From NCBI RefSeq assembly GCF_003019815.1, contig NZ_CP027773.1, positions 3,049,001-3,113,000 of the forward strand: a stretch of 64,000 nucleotides of DNA, read 5' to 3'. The notes beneath the pieces are model-generated. The model was not told the DNA's origin, made no database searches, and worked only from the letters and a program-made list of their open reading frames with translations. A program made the translations under genes and the position numbers. The DNA is from Variovorax sp. PMC12. Lineage in GTDB: Bacteria; Pseudomonadota; Gammaproteobacteria; Burkholderiales; Burkholderiaceae_C. Shown piece after piece: positions 44,924-52,848 of this stretch. Positions within the stretch are counted from its first letter, which is position 1; every line of letters starts with the position of its first letter.

Positions 44924-45472
44924 CTAACCACGAACCAGTTCGCGCCGCCAAGTGTCCAGATCGGTGGTTTCCAGCTTGCCCATTTTACGAGCAGCCACCG
45001 AACCGCTCGAATTCAGGACCAGCGTGAAGGGCAGCCCGCCGCCCGTATTGCCCAGGTTCTTGACCAGTTCCGTCCCCTGAAGGCCGGCCAGGCCTGTGGG
45101 GTAGGTGACAGGCGTCCGCTGCAGGAACTTGCGCACGGCGCTGGGCTGATCGATGGCCAATCCCACCACTTGCCAGCCGTTAGCGCCATGTTCGCGGAAA
45201 AAAGCGTCGATCATGGGCATTTCCTCCACACAGGGAGGACACCAGGTCGCCCAGAAGTTCAGCAGCAGCGGCTTGCCGCGCAGGCTCGACAGGACGAGGT
45301 CACCGCCCTCCGGCCGCTCGAAGCTTTGCCCCCAGAACGCGGCATCCAGCTGCTCGCCGCCGGCCGAACCGCTGCCTCGCTCCTTCCACCAGGCACCGCC
45401 GAGACCGGCGGCTGCCGCGGCAGCCGCCACGCCGGCATAGAGCATGCCGCGTCGGGTGGGCGAAGAAGTCAT
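44924..45472 (-). CDS. TlpA-like thioredoxin-fold protein
   Basis: A 182-residue exported or membrane-tethered thiol-disulfide reductase. The N-terminus has a twin-arginine-like signal (TRRGML followed by an Ala/Gly-rich helix). The active site is WATWCPPCVEEMP, and the cis-Pro is in GLPFTLV. Such proteins reduce disulfides in the periplasm, often for cytochrome c assembly. Its ATG follows the stop of the upstream gene directly (TGAATG). Confidence 0.88.
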   Translation of the reverse strand: MTSSPTRRGMLYAGVAAAAAAAGLGGAWWKERGSGSAGGEQLDAAFWGQSFERPEGGDLVLSSLRGKPLLLNFWATWCPPCVEEMPMIDAFFREHGANGWQVVGLAIDQPSAVRKFLQRTPVTYPTGLAGLQGTELVKNLGNTGGGLPFTLVLNSSGSVAARKMGKLETTDLDTWRRELVRG

Positions 45473-46069
45473 TCACTTGTCCTTTTCTCGTTCAATCAGC
45501 CGTCGCAATGCCGGCAGGTCCCCGCGCGGCGTGCGCCCCTGGGCGTCGGGCTTCAAGGCCCCGCGCAGGTCGTCGAGGTCGTAGACCAGCAGATGCACGC
45601 CGATTTCCTCGCCGAGCGCCCGGCTCGGGGCATGCACGCTCAGCGCCTCGACCTGCTCGCCATGAAAGCCGGTCACCATGCGGGGTTCGTAATCCACGTG
45701 GTGATCGATCAAGGCGATTTCGGCCGACTTGGAATCATCGCAGAACAATTGAATATAAATGTCTGACAGCCGGGTGGCCGTTCCGTGCCACACGGCGCCA
45801 CCGACATGCGGGCGGAAAGCGGCCATGCGCTCCATCCATTCGAGCGCCAGCAGGCGCAGCGCGTGCAGCTCTCGCGGCTGGGTGTCGGCGCAGAACAGCT
45901 CGATGTACTCGCGCACCTCGGCCTCGACTTCGTCGTTGTTCGGCAGCGGTGTACGCGCCGACAGGCCGAGGTCGCGCAGTGCGCGGCGCTTGGCGGGGCC
46001 GTACTCCAGCCCTTCCTCGACGACGAGACGGGCTGCGGAAGCGGCGATTTCACGCTTGGACGTGTCCAT
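45473..46069 (-). CDS. Conserved protein of unknown function upstream of the TlpA-like gene
   Basis: I do not recognise a named domain in this 198-residue protein. It has no signal or membrane segment. The sequence is hydrophilic and helical at first (KREIAASAARLVVEEGLEYGPAKRRALRDLG) and then has GTATRLSDIYIQLFCDDSKSAEIALIDH. That stretch has a nucleotidyltransferase flavour, but no complete motif. It is divergent from mpl (111 nt apart) and abuts the TlpA-like gene. Confidence 0.75.
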   Translation of the reverse strand: MDTSKREIAASAARLVVEEGLEYGPAKRRALRDLGLSARTPLPNNDEVEAEVREYIELFCADTQPRELHALRLLALEWMERMAAFRPHVGGAVWHGTATRLSDIYIQLFCDDSKSAEIALIDHHVDYEPRMVTGFHGEQVEALSVHAPSRALGEEIGVHLLVYDLDDLRGALKPDAQGRTPRGDLPALRRLIEREKDK

Positions 46070-46180
46070 TCGGGCATTTTGCCCCCAGTGGGCTGCCCTT
46101 GGATGAACATCAGTACGAAGCGCAGGCCAAAGGCACCGCAGCCGGCCAGGCACCGCACCTCGCTTCCCTAGAATCGACCG

Positions 46181-47584
46181 ATGCACATTCATATCCTGGG
46201 TATCTGCGGCACGTTCATGGGCGGACTCGCCGCCCTGGCGCGCGAGGCAGGCCACCGGGTCACGGGCTGCGACGCCGGCGTGTACCCGCCCATGAGCGAC
46301 CAGTTGCGCTCGCTCGGCATCGACCTGATCGAAGGCTTCGGCGCCGACCAGCTTGAACTTTCGCCCGACATGTTCGTGGTCGGCAACGTGGTGTCCCGCG
46401 CCAGGCTGCCCGACGGGAGCCCCAAGTTCCCCCTGATGGAAGCGATCCTCGACGCCGGCAGGCCCTACACCAGCGGCCCCCAATGGCTGGCCGAGCACGT
46501 GCTGCAGGGCCGCCACGTGCTGGCCGTCGCTGGCACACATGGCAAGACGACGACCACTTCGATGCTGGCCTGGGTGCTCGAAAAAGGCGGCAAGGCGCCA
46601 GGCTTCCTGGTGGGCGGTGTGCCGCTGGACTTTGGTGTATCAGCCCGGCTGGGCGACGGCACGGCCTTCGTGATCGAGGCCGATGAATATGACACCGCCT
46701 TCTTCGACAAGCGCAGCAAGTTCGTTCACTACAGGCCGCGCACCGCGGTGCTGAACAACCTGGAGTTCGATCACGCGGACATCTTCGATGATCTTGCCGC
46801 CATCGAACGGCAATTCCATCACCTTGTGCGCACGGTGCCCGGCACCGGCCGGCTGGTGGTGAACGCCACTGAAGAGAGCCTGCGGCATGTGCTGAGCCAG
46901 GGCTGCTGGAGCGAGCTCGCGCGCTTCGGCGCCGGCGGTGAGTGGCAGGCACGCGGCTCGCACGACGCCTTCGACGTGTTGCGCCAAGGCGAAGTGGTCG
47001 GGCGGGTCGAGTGGGAGCTCTCCGGACTGCACAACCAGATGAACGCGCTCGCTGCCATCGCCGCGGCCGACCATGTGGGCGTGCCGCCCGCCGAAGCGGC
47101 GCGCGCGCTCGGCAGCTTCCGCAACGTGCGCCGGCGCATGGAACTGCGGGGCACCGTCGAACGCGAGGGCGGAGCCATCGCCGTCTACGACGACTTTGCC
47201 CATCACCCGACGGCCATCCGCACGACGCTCGACGGCCTGCGCAACAAGCTCGATGCCGCCGGCAAGAAGAGCGAGCGCATCCTCGCGGCCTTCGAACCGC
47301 GCAGCAACACGATGAAGCTGGGCGTCATGGCGGCGCAGTTGCCCTGGAGCCTGGAGTCGGCCGACCTGTCGTTCTGCCATACGGCCGGGCTCGACTGGGA
47401 CGTCGCCGCCGCGCTGGCGCCGATAGGCGAGCGCGCCCGGCTGGCAGGAGCCATCGAACCGCTGGTGAAGCAGATCGTGGCCGAGGCGCGGCCGGGCGAT
47501 CACATCGTCTGCATGAGCAACGGCGGTTTCGGCGGTGTGCACGACAAACTGCTTGCGGCGCTGAAGGCCGCGGCGGCATCATGA
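46181..47584 (+). CDS. mpl: UDP-N-acetylmuramate:L-Ala-gamma-D-Glu-meso-DAP ligase
   Basis: Mpl joins recycled murein tripeptide to UDP-MurNAc and so works with AmpD in cell-wall recycling. The Mur-ligase ATP loop is AGTHGKTTTTSMLAWVL. It begins MHIHILGICGTFMGGLA, the Mpl-specific start, and has YDDFAHHPTAIR. Length is 467 residues. The ATG lacks a Shine-Dalgarno and lies 6 nt after TAGAAT, so the transcript may be leaderless. Confidence 0.95.
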   Translation: MHIHILGICGTFMGGLAALAREAGHRVTGCDAGVYPPMSDQLRSLGIDLIEGFGADQLELSPDMFVVGNVVSRARLPDGSPKFPLMEAILDAGRPYTSGPQWLAEHVLQGRHVLAVAGTHGKTTTTSMLAWVLEKGGKAPGFLVGGVPLDFGVSARLGDGTAFVIEADEYDTAFFDKRSKFVHYRPRTAVLNNLEFDHADIFDDLAAIERQFHHLVRTVPGTGRLVVNATEESLRHVLSQGCWSELARFGAGGEWQARGSHDAFDVLRQGEVVGRVEWELSGLHNQMNALAAIAAADHVGVPPAEAARALGSFRNVRRRMELRGTVEREGGAIAVYDDFAHHPTAIRTTLDGLRNKLDAAGKKSERILAAFEPRSNTMKLGVMAAQLPWSLESADLSFCHTAGLDWDVAAALAPIGERARLAGAIEPLVKQIVAEARPGDHIVCMSNGGFGGVHDKLLAALKAAAAS

Positions 47585-47588
47585 GCCC

Positions 47589-48110
47589 ATGGCCCTCACC
47601 GCTCCTCCGTCCCGCGCGCAAGAACTGATCGAGACCCTGAAGCTTCAGCCGCACCCCGAAGGCGGCTGGTACAAGGAAGTGTTCCGCTCGGCGGCGATGG
47701 TGTCGCCAGCCGACGGCCGTGCAGCCCGCAATGCGCTGACCAGCATCTACTTCCTGCTGGAAGCCAACCAGCAGTCACGCTGGCACCGGGTGCTGTCGGA
47801 CGAGGCCTGGGTGTATCTGGAAGGGGTACCGCTGGCGCTCTGGACCTGCGACGCCGAGATGCGGACCGCACCGGCCCACGTGAAGCTGGGCCCGGTCGAT
47901 GCCCACGGCACGCGGCCGCAGCACGTGGTGCTTGCCGGCCAGTGGCAGGCCGCGCGCCCGATCCAGAGCCACTCGGCGGGCGACTGCACGCTGGTTGCGT
48001 GCATGGTCGGACCGGGCTTCGACTTTGCCGATTTCTCGATGGTGCCGCCCGACAGCGACGAGGCTGCGTCGATGCGGCACCACTGGCCCGACCTGGCCGG
48101 CATGCTCTAG
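47589..48110 (+). CDS. Cupin-fold DUF985 family protein
   Basis: A 173-residue single-domain cupin. The family pattern is LQPHPEGGWYKEVFRS, then the IYFLLEANQQSRWHRVLSDEAW core with potential metal-binding His, and a C-terminal VACMVGPGFDFADFSMV stretch. The biochemical role of the family is not established. It starts 4 nt after mpl and is probably co-transcribed. Confidence 0.85.
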   Translation: MALTAPPSRAQELIETLKLQPHPEGGWYKEVFRSAAMVSPADGRAARNALTSIYFLLEANQQSRWHRVLSDEAWVYLEGVPLALWTCDAEMRTAPAHVKLGPVDAHGTRPQHVVLAGQWQAARPIQSHSAGDCTLVACMVGPGFDFADFSMVPPDSDEAASMRHHWPDLAGML

Positions 48111-48126
48111 CAGAGCGCGGCGCCCC

Positions 48127-49245
48127 TCAGCCCCGGCGCCGCTTGACCGCCTGCGACAGCGTGTCGAGCACCTGCATCGAATCTTCCCAGCCCAGGCACG
48201 CATCGGTGATGCTCTTGCCGTATTCGAGGCCCGACAGCTCGTCCTTGCCCGGCGTGAACTTCTGGGCACCGGCCTGCAGGTGGCTTTCGACCATCACGCC
48301 GAACACGCGATTCGAACCGCCGGCGATCTGCGCGGCGACTTCCTTCGCCACGTCGATCTGCTTCTGGTGCTGCTTCGAGCTGTTGGCGTGGCTGCAGTCG
48401 ACCATCAGTGTGGGCGGCAGCTTGGCGGCCTGGAGGTCCTTGCAGGCGGCCTCGACGCTGGCGGCGTCGTAGTTGGGCGCCTTGCCGCCGCGCAGGATGA
48501 CGTGGCAGTCGGGGTTGCCGTTGGTCTGCACGATCGCGACCTGGCCGTTCTTGTGCACCGACAGGAAGTGATGGCCGCGCGCCGCCGCCTGGATGGCGTC
48601 GGTGGCGATGCGGATGTTGCCGTCGGTGCCGTTCTTGAAGCCGATCGGCGCCGACAGGCCCGAGGCCAGCTCGCGGTGCACCTGGCTTTCGGTGGTGCGC
48701 GCGCCGATGGCGCCCCAGGCGATCAGGTCGCCGATGTACTGCGGCGAGATCACGTCGAGGAACTCGCTGCCCGCCGGCAGGCCCATGCGGTTGATGTCGA
48801 TCAGCAGCTGGCGCGCGATGCGCAGGCCTTCGTCGATGCGGAAGCTTTCGTCGAGGTACGGGTCGTTGATCAGGCCCTTCCAGCCGACCGTGGTGCGCGG
48901 CTTCTCGAAGTACACGCGCATCACGATTTCCAGCGTGCCGGCGTATTTTTCGCGCTCGACCTTCAGGCGGCGGGCGTATTCGAGCGCCGCGGCCGGGTCG
49001 TGGATGGAGCACGGCCCCATGATCACCAGCAGCCGATCGTCCTTGCCCGCCATGATGTTGTGGATGCTGCGGCGGGTGCCTTCGATCAGGGTTTCGACAG
49101 GCGTGCCGCGGATCGGGAAGAAGCGGATCAGATGTTCGGGAGGGGGCAGCACGTTGATGTCCTTGATGCGTTCGTCGTCGGTCTTGCTGGTTTTTTCGAC
49201 GCTCGCATACCAGCTGTCGCTGGCGGGGGCAGTGTTCGTGCTCAT
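48127..49245 (-). CDS. aroG: 3-deoxy-7-phosphoheptulonate (DAHP) synthase
   Basis: First enzyme of the shikimate pathway, condensing phosphoenolpyruvate and erythrose 4-phosphate; the 372-residue E. coli-like class. Motifs are IMGPCSIHDPAAALEYA, MRVYFEKPRTTVGWKGLINDP and SFRIDEGLRIAR. HANSSKQHQKQ and FGVMVESHL also fit. Start ATG at 49245 follows AAGGAAG. The open frame upstream runs through a terminator hairpin and is not coding. An aromatic-rich leader peptide and terminator precede it, so expression is probably attenuated by charged Phe, Tyr and Trp tRNAs. Confidence 0.95.
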   Translation of the reverse strand: MSTNTAPASDSWYASVEKTSKTDDERIKDINVLPPPEHLIRFFPIRGTPVETLIEGTRRSIHNIMAGKDDRLLVIMGPCSIHDPAAALEYARRLKVEREKYAGTLEIVMRVYFEKPRTTVGWKGLINDPYLDESFRIDEGLRIARQLLIDINRMGLPAGSEFLDVISPQYIGDLIAWGAIGARTTESQVHRELASGLSAPIGFKNGTDGNIRIATDAIQAAARGHHFLSVHKNGQVAIVQTNGNPDCHVILRGGKAPNYDAASVEAACKDLQAAKLPPTLMVDCSHANSSKQHQKQIDVAKEVAAQIAGGSNRVFGVMVESHLQAGAQKFTPGKDELSGLEYGKSITDACLGWEDSMQVLDTLSQAVKRRRG

Positions 49246-49282
49246 GGGTGCTTCCTTGTTGGAGTGGGTTTCGTCAGGCCAT

Positions 49283-49320
49283 AAAAAAACCGCCGGGGGC
49301 TTGAGGCCACCGGCGGTTTT
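49283..49320 (-). terminator. Attenuator terminator in the aroG leader
   Basis: On the minus strand AAAACCGCCGG pairs with CCGGCGGTTTT. A further GGC/GCC pair lies within the loop and seven T follow, all upstream of the aroG Shine-Dalgarno. Its 5' arm can alternatively pair with CCGGCGG in the leader peptide coding region. Confidence 0.85.
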
Positions 49321-49339
49321 GGGAGGGTGTTCGTTTGCT

Positions 49340-49414
49340 TTACGCGCTCGCCTCTCGTCCGCCGGAAACCGGGAACCAAAAGTAGGCAAAAAAGTAAGCG
49401 CGGAGGGCGGACAT
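49340..49414 (-). CDS. Aromatic-rich leader peptide of aroG
   Basis: A 24-codon ORF whose codons 7-14 encode YFFAYFWF, seven aromatic residues out of eight: four Phe, two Tyr and one Trp. It is followed by PVSGGREASA and a TAA. It ends 20 nt before the terminator hairpin. There is no Shine-Dalgarno; a TACATT hexamer ends 8 nt before the ATG, so the transcript may start at the ATG. A ribosome stalled on the aromatic codons would leave the following CCGGCGG free to pair with the terminator's 5' arm and let aroG be transcribed. Confidence 0.82.
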   Translation of the reverse strand: MSALRAYFFAYFWFPVSGGREASA

Positions 49415-49422
49415 GTGGGCGA

Positions 49423-49453
49423 AATGTAGCACGGAAAGCAAAAACCGGGTCAA
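49423..49453 (-). promoter_or_regulatory. Candidate promoter of the aroG leader
   Basis: On the minus strand TTGACC is followed after 19 bases by TGCTACATT, an extended -10-like element. The spacing is long, but the extended TG compensates. The start point would be at or next to the leader ATG. Confidence 0.45.
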
Positions 49454-49473
49454 GCGGGCGGGCCCAGCCTTGC

Positions 49474-50001
49474 TTACCGGTAGCCCGATTCGTTGGGGTT
49501 GTGGATGATCCAGATCAGGTTGCCACTGGAGAAATCGCCCATGCCGCCGCCCGCGAAGATCAGCCGGCCCTGGCCCTTGTAGGTCATCTCGAAGCGATGG
49601 CGGTCACTGCCGAAATAGAACGGAATGAAGGCCTTGCCGGTCACGTAGGCGCCCTGGTCGGTCGGCTGGCCGGCAAGGTCGGTGACCTGCCGCGCGCTCA
49701 TGCCGATCTGCAGCCGCGCGAACTTGCTGTTGCGCGCCGGATTGCCGGTGATCTCGCCTTCGTAGCCGTTCAGGCCCTTGACCGTCTTGCCGCTGCCGGC
49801 CTCGACCTTCGACGAGTCGACGACGTTGCCCTGGGCGTCCATGCCGGCCCTGGCGCCGCCGCGTGCCGCAGCGGCTGCGGCCGCGGGCGCTGCCTCGGGC
49901 TGGCTGCCCGAACCACCGCGCGATGCGCAACCAGCGCAGGCCAGCGCCACCACGGCGGTCGCGGCCCACAGCACGGCGGATGAATTGATCCTGCTCCCCA
50001 T
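49474..50001 (-). CDS. BamE/SmpA-like outer-membrane lipoprotein
   Basis: A 175-residue lipoprotein. The signal ends at the lipobox LACAGCAS, with the lipidated cysteine near residue 25. An Ala-rich linker follows. The C-terminal domain contains LQIGMSARQVTDLAGQPT, the hallmark of the SmpA/OmlA/BamE fold, and ends in a beta-rich YKGQGRLIFAGG region. It is unlikely to be BamE itself, being longer with an extra N-terminal stretch. No partner gene is adjacent. Confidence 0.78.
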   Translation of the reverse strand: MGSRINSSAVLWAATAVVALACAGCASRGGSGSQPEAAPAAAAAAARGGARAGMDAQGNVVDSSKVEAGSGKTVKGLNGYEGEITGNPARNSKFARLQIGMSARQVTDLAGQPTDQGAYVTGKAFIPFYFGSDRHRFEMTYKGQGRLIFAGGGMGDFSSGNLIWIIHNPNESGYR

Positions 50002-50083
50002 CGAGTTGCTCCTTGTGTTCTGTCGTTCGCAAAAGGGACGCAGCTTAGCAACCGGAGGAAGCAGTCCACAAGTGACGAAAGGC

Positions 50084-51544
50084 CTAAGCCGTTCCACCTA
50101 CCGTCAGGCCGTCGATGCGCAGGGTGGGCTGGCCCACGCCCACCGGCACGCTCTGGCCTTCCTTGCCGCAGGTGCCCACGCCGGAGTCGAGCGCCATGTC
50201 GTTGCCGATCATGGTCACGCGGGTGAGCGCGTCGGGGCCGTTGCCCACGATGGTCGCGCCCTTCACCGGGTATTGGATCTTGCCGTTCTCGACCCAGTAG
50301 GCCTCGCTGGCCGAGAACACGAACTTGCCGCTCGTGATGTCGACCTGCCCGCCGCCGAAGTTGGTGGCGTACAGGCCCTTCTTGATGCTCGCGACGATTT
50401 CCTTCGGGTCCTTGTCGCCGCCGAGCATGTAGGTGTTGGTCATGCGCGGCATCGGCACGTGGGCGTAGCTCTCGCGGCGGCCGTTGCCGGTGGGCTTGAC
50501 CTTCATGAGGCGGGCGTTGAGCGAGTCCTGGATGTAGCCCTTGAGGATACCGTCCTCGATCAGCACGTTGCGCTGGCTGGCGTTGCCCTCGTCGTCGACG
50601 TTGAGCGAGCCGCGGCGGTCGGCGATGGTGCCGTCGTCGAGCACCGTCACGCCCTTGGCGGCCACGCGCTGGCCGATGCGGCCCGAGAACGCGCTCGAGC
50701 CCTTGCGGTTGAAGTCGCCCTCGAGGCCGTGGCCGATGGCTTCGTGCAGCAGGATGCCGGGCCAGCCGGAGCCGAGCACCACGGTCATTTCGCCGGCGGG
50801 TGCCGGACGCGCGTCGAGGTTGGTCAGGGCGGCCTTCACGGCGTGGTCCACGTACTCGGCGATCTGCTCGTCGGAGAAGTAGGCCAGGCCGAAGCGCCCG
50901 CCGCCGCCGCCGGAGCCGATTTCGCGGCGGCCGTTCTGCTCGGCGATCACCGTGACCGAAAGCCGCACCAGCGGACGTACGTCGGCGGCCAGGGTGCCGT
51001 CAGCGCGCGCCACCAGCACCACGTCGTATTCGCTCGCGAGGCCGGCCATGACCTGCGCCACGCGCGGATCGCGCGAACGCGCCAGTTTCTCGACCTTCTC
51101 GAGCAGCTTGACCTTGGCGGTGCTGTCGAGCGTGGAGATGGGGTCGATGCCGTCGTAGAGCGAACGGCTCGAAGCGATCTTGCGGGTCGCCGTCTTCACG
51201 CGGCCGGTGCGGCCCGCCGAAGAAATCGAGCGCACCGTGCGCGCCGCGTCGAGCAGCGAGGCTTCGGAAATGTCGTCGGAGTAGGCAAAGGCGGTCTTCT
51301 CGCCGCTGACCGCGCGCACGCCGACGCCCTGGTCGATGCTGAAGCTGCCGGTCTTGACGATGCCCTCTTCGAGGCTCCAGCCTTCGCTTCGGGTGTACTG
51401 GAAGTACAGGTCGGCGTCGTCCACCCGGTGCGCGGTGATCTCGGCCAAGGCCTTGCTCAGGTGCGATTCGTCGAGCCCGAACGGCGTGAGAAGGAGCTGT
51501 TGCGCCGTGGCGAGGCGCTCGATGGTGGGTTCGCGAGAGATCAT
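50084..51544 (-). CDS. tldD: Metalloprotease TldD
   Basis: TldD forms a zinc protease with TldE/PmbA that trims peptides such as microcin B17 and CcdA. The zinc site HEAIGHGLEGD is in the middle of the 486-residue protein. The C-terminal part has the TldD/PmbA barrel segments GVGTCGKEGQSVPVGVGQPTLRI. The partner TldE is not in this window. The ATG at 51544 lies 16 nt before a family B repeat. Confidence 0.94.
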   Translation of the reverse strand: MISREPTIERLATAQQLLLTPFGLDESHLSKALAEITAHRVDDADLYFQYTRSEGWSLEEGIVKTGSFSIDQGVGVRAVSGEKTAFAYSDDISEASLLDAARTVRSISSAGRTGRVKTATRKIASSRSLYDGIDPISTLDSTAKVKLLEKVEKLARSRDPRVAQVMAGLASEYDVVLVARADGTLAADVRPLVRLSVTVIAEQNGRREIGSGGGGGRFGLAYFSDEQIAEYVDHAVKAALTNLDARPAPAGEMTVVLGSGWPGILLHEAIGHGLEGDFNRKGSSAFSGRIGQRVAAKGVTVLDDGTIADRRGSLNVDDEGNASQRNVLIEDGILKGYIQDSLNARLMKVKPTGNGRRESYAHVPMPRMTNTYMLGGDKDPKEIVASIKKGLYATNFGGGQVDITSGKFVFSASEAYWVENGKIQYPVKGATIVGNGPDALTRVTMIGNDMALDSGVGTCGKEGQSVPVGVGQPTLRIDGLTVGGTA

Positions 51545-51559
51545 CGTCGGATTCTATGG

Positions 51560-51653
51560 CTCGCCCCCAGGCTGCGCGCACTTCGTGTCGCTTCGCCTTC
51601 CCCCTACCGGGGGCAACACCAGCGGCCCGGCAACGCCGGTTCCGCGGTGTTCC
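51560..51653 (+). repeat. Dispersed intergenic repeat, family B copy 2
   Basis: This begins GGCTCGCCCCCAGGCTGCGC, passes through CACTTCGTGTCGCTTCG and CCCCCTACCGGGGG, and ends GCGGCCCGGCAACGCCGGTT. It fills the gap between rodA and tldD. Confidence 0.8.
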
Positions 51654-51661
51654 CGGCATCC

Positions 51662-52816
51662 TCAGTTCTGCGCCAGCTTCCTGGCCCGGGCGATCGACAT
51701 CAGGATGCCCAGCCCCAGCCCCAGCGTCACCATGGCCGTGCCGCCGTAGCTGATGAACGGCAGCGGCACGCCCACCACCGGCAGGATGCCGCTGACCATG
51801 CCCATGTTCACGAAGGCGTAGGTGAAGAAGATCATCGTCACCGCCCCCGCCAGCAGGCGCGAGAACAGCGTGGTGGCGTTGGTCGCGATGGCCAGCCCGC
51901 GGAAGATCAGCAGGATGAAGGCCGCAATGAGCGCCAGGTTGCCCATGAGCCCGAATTCCTCGGAATAGGCCGCGAAGATGAAGTCGGTGGTGCGCTCGGG
52001 AATGAATTCGAGGTGCGTCTGCGTGCCCTGCATGAAGCCCTTGCCGCCCACGCCGCCGGAGCCGATGGCGATCATGCCCTGGATGATGTGGAAGCCCTTG
52101 CCCAGCGGGTCCTTGCTGGGGTCGAGCAGCGTGCACACGCGCTGCTTCTGGTAGTCGTGCAGCACGCGCCAGTCGACGCCGTCGGCGCACAGCCGCGATT
52201 CGAAACTCACGATCAGCGTGATGGCCACCGCACCGATCACTACCGGCGGCACGATCAGCTTCCAGGGCAGCCCCGCGAAGAAGATCACCGCCAGGCCGGC
52301 CGCCAGCACCAGCAGCGATGTGCCCAGGTCGGGCTGCTTCATGATGAGCCCGACCGGCACCGCCAGCAGCACCGTCGCCACCACGAAATCGAGCGGCCGC
52401 AACTGGCCTTCGCGGCGCTGGAACCACCACGCCAGCATCAGCGGCATCGCGATCTTCAAAATTTCGCTGGGCTGGATCACCATGCCCAGGTTGATCCAGC
52501 GCTGGGCGCCCTTCTTGGTGATGCCAAAGAGCGCCACCGCCACCAGCAGCGCCACCCCTGTCGCATAGAGCGGCACGGCCGCCAGCATTAGCTTCTGCGG
52601 CGGCACCTGCGCCACCACGAACATGATGAAACCGGCGAGCAGCATGTTGCGGCCATGGTCGACGAAACGGGAACCATGGTCGTAACCGGACGAATACATG
52701 GTCAGCAATCCGGCGAACGCGAGCAGCAGCACGGCAAAGGCCAGAAAGCCGTCGAAGCCCTGGAAGATGGGCGCGATGCGACGCGCCAGGGAGGGCTGAT
52801 TGAACACGGCAGACAT
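51662..52816 (-). CDS. rodA: Peptidoglycan glycosyltransferase RodA (SEDS family)
   Basis: Polytopic membrane enzyme of 384 residues that polymerises lipid II for cell elongation together with PBP2. About ten membrane helices are visible. Signature stretches are KGAQRWINLGMVIQPSEILK, KQPDLGTSLL, IPERTTDFIFAAYSEEFG and GVPLPFISYGGTAM. mrdA, its usual neighbour, is not in this window. The start ATG is at 52816. Confidence 0.95.
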   Translation of the reverse strand: MSAVFNQPSLARRIAPIFQGFDGFLAFAVLLLAFAGLLTMYSSGYDHGSRFVDHGRNMLLAGFIMFVVAQVPPQKLMLAAVPLYATGVALLVAVALFGITKKGAQRWINLGMVIQPSEILKIAMPLMLAWWFQRREGQLRPLDFVVATVLLAVPVGLIMKQPDLGTSLLVLAAGLAVIFFAGLPWKLIVPPVVIGAVAITLIVSFESRLCADGVDWRVLHDYQKQRVCTLLDPSKDPLGKGFHIIQGMIAIGSGGVGGKGFMQGTQTHLEFIPERTTDFIFAAYSEEFGLMGNLALIAAFILLIFRGLAIATNATTLFSRLLAGAVTMIFFTYAFVNMGMVSGILPVVGVPLPFISYGGTAMVTLGLGLGILMSIARARKLAQN

Positions 52817-52848
52817 GGGGGCGGATTATCCCCGCCCCGGCGTCCGCC

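Noticed and set aside
48107..49012. A 301-codon frame overlapping aroG on the same strand
   Set aside because: It is out of frame with the DAHP synthase and is Arg/Pro-rich shadow sequence. The aroG frame carries all catalytic motifs.
49250..49389. A longer aroG start at 49389
   Set aside because: The extension would be translated from the terminator hairpin and has no family similarity. The ATG at 49245 has a Shine-Dalgarno and gives normal length.
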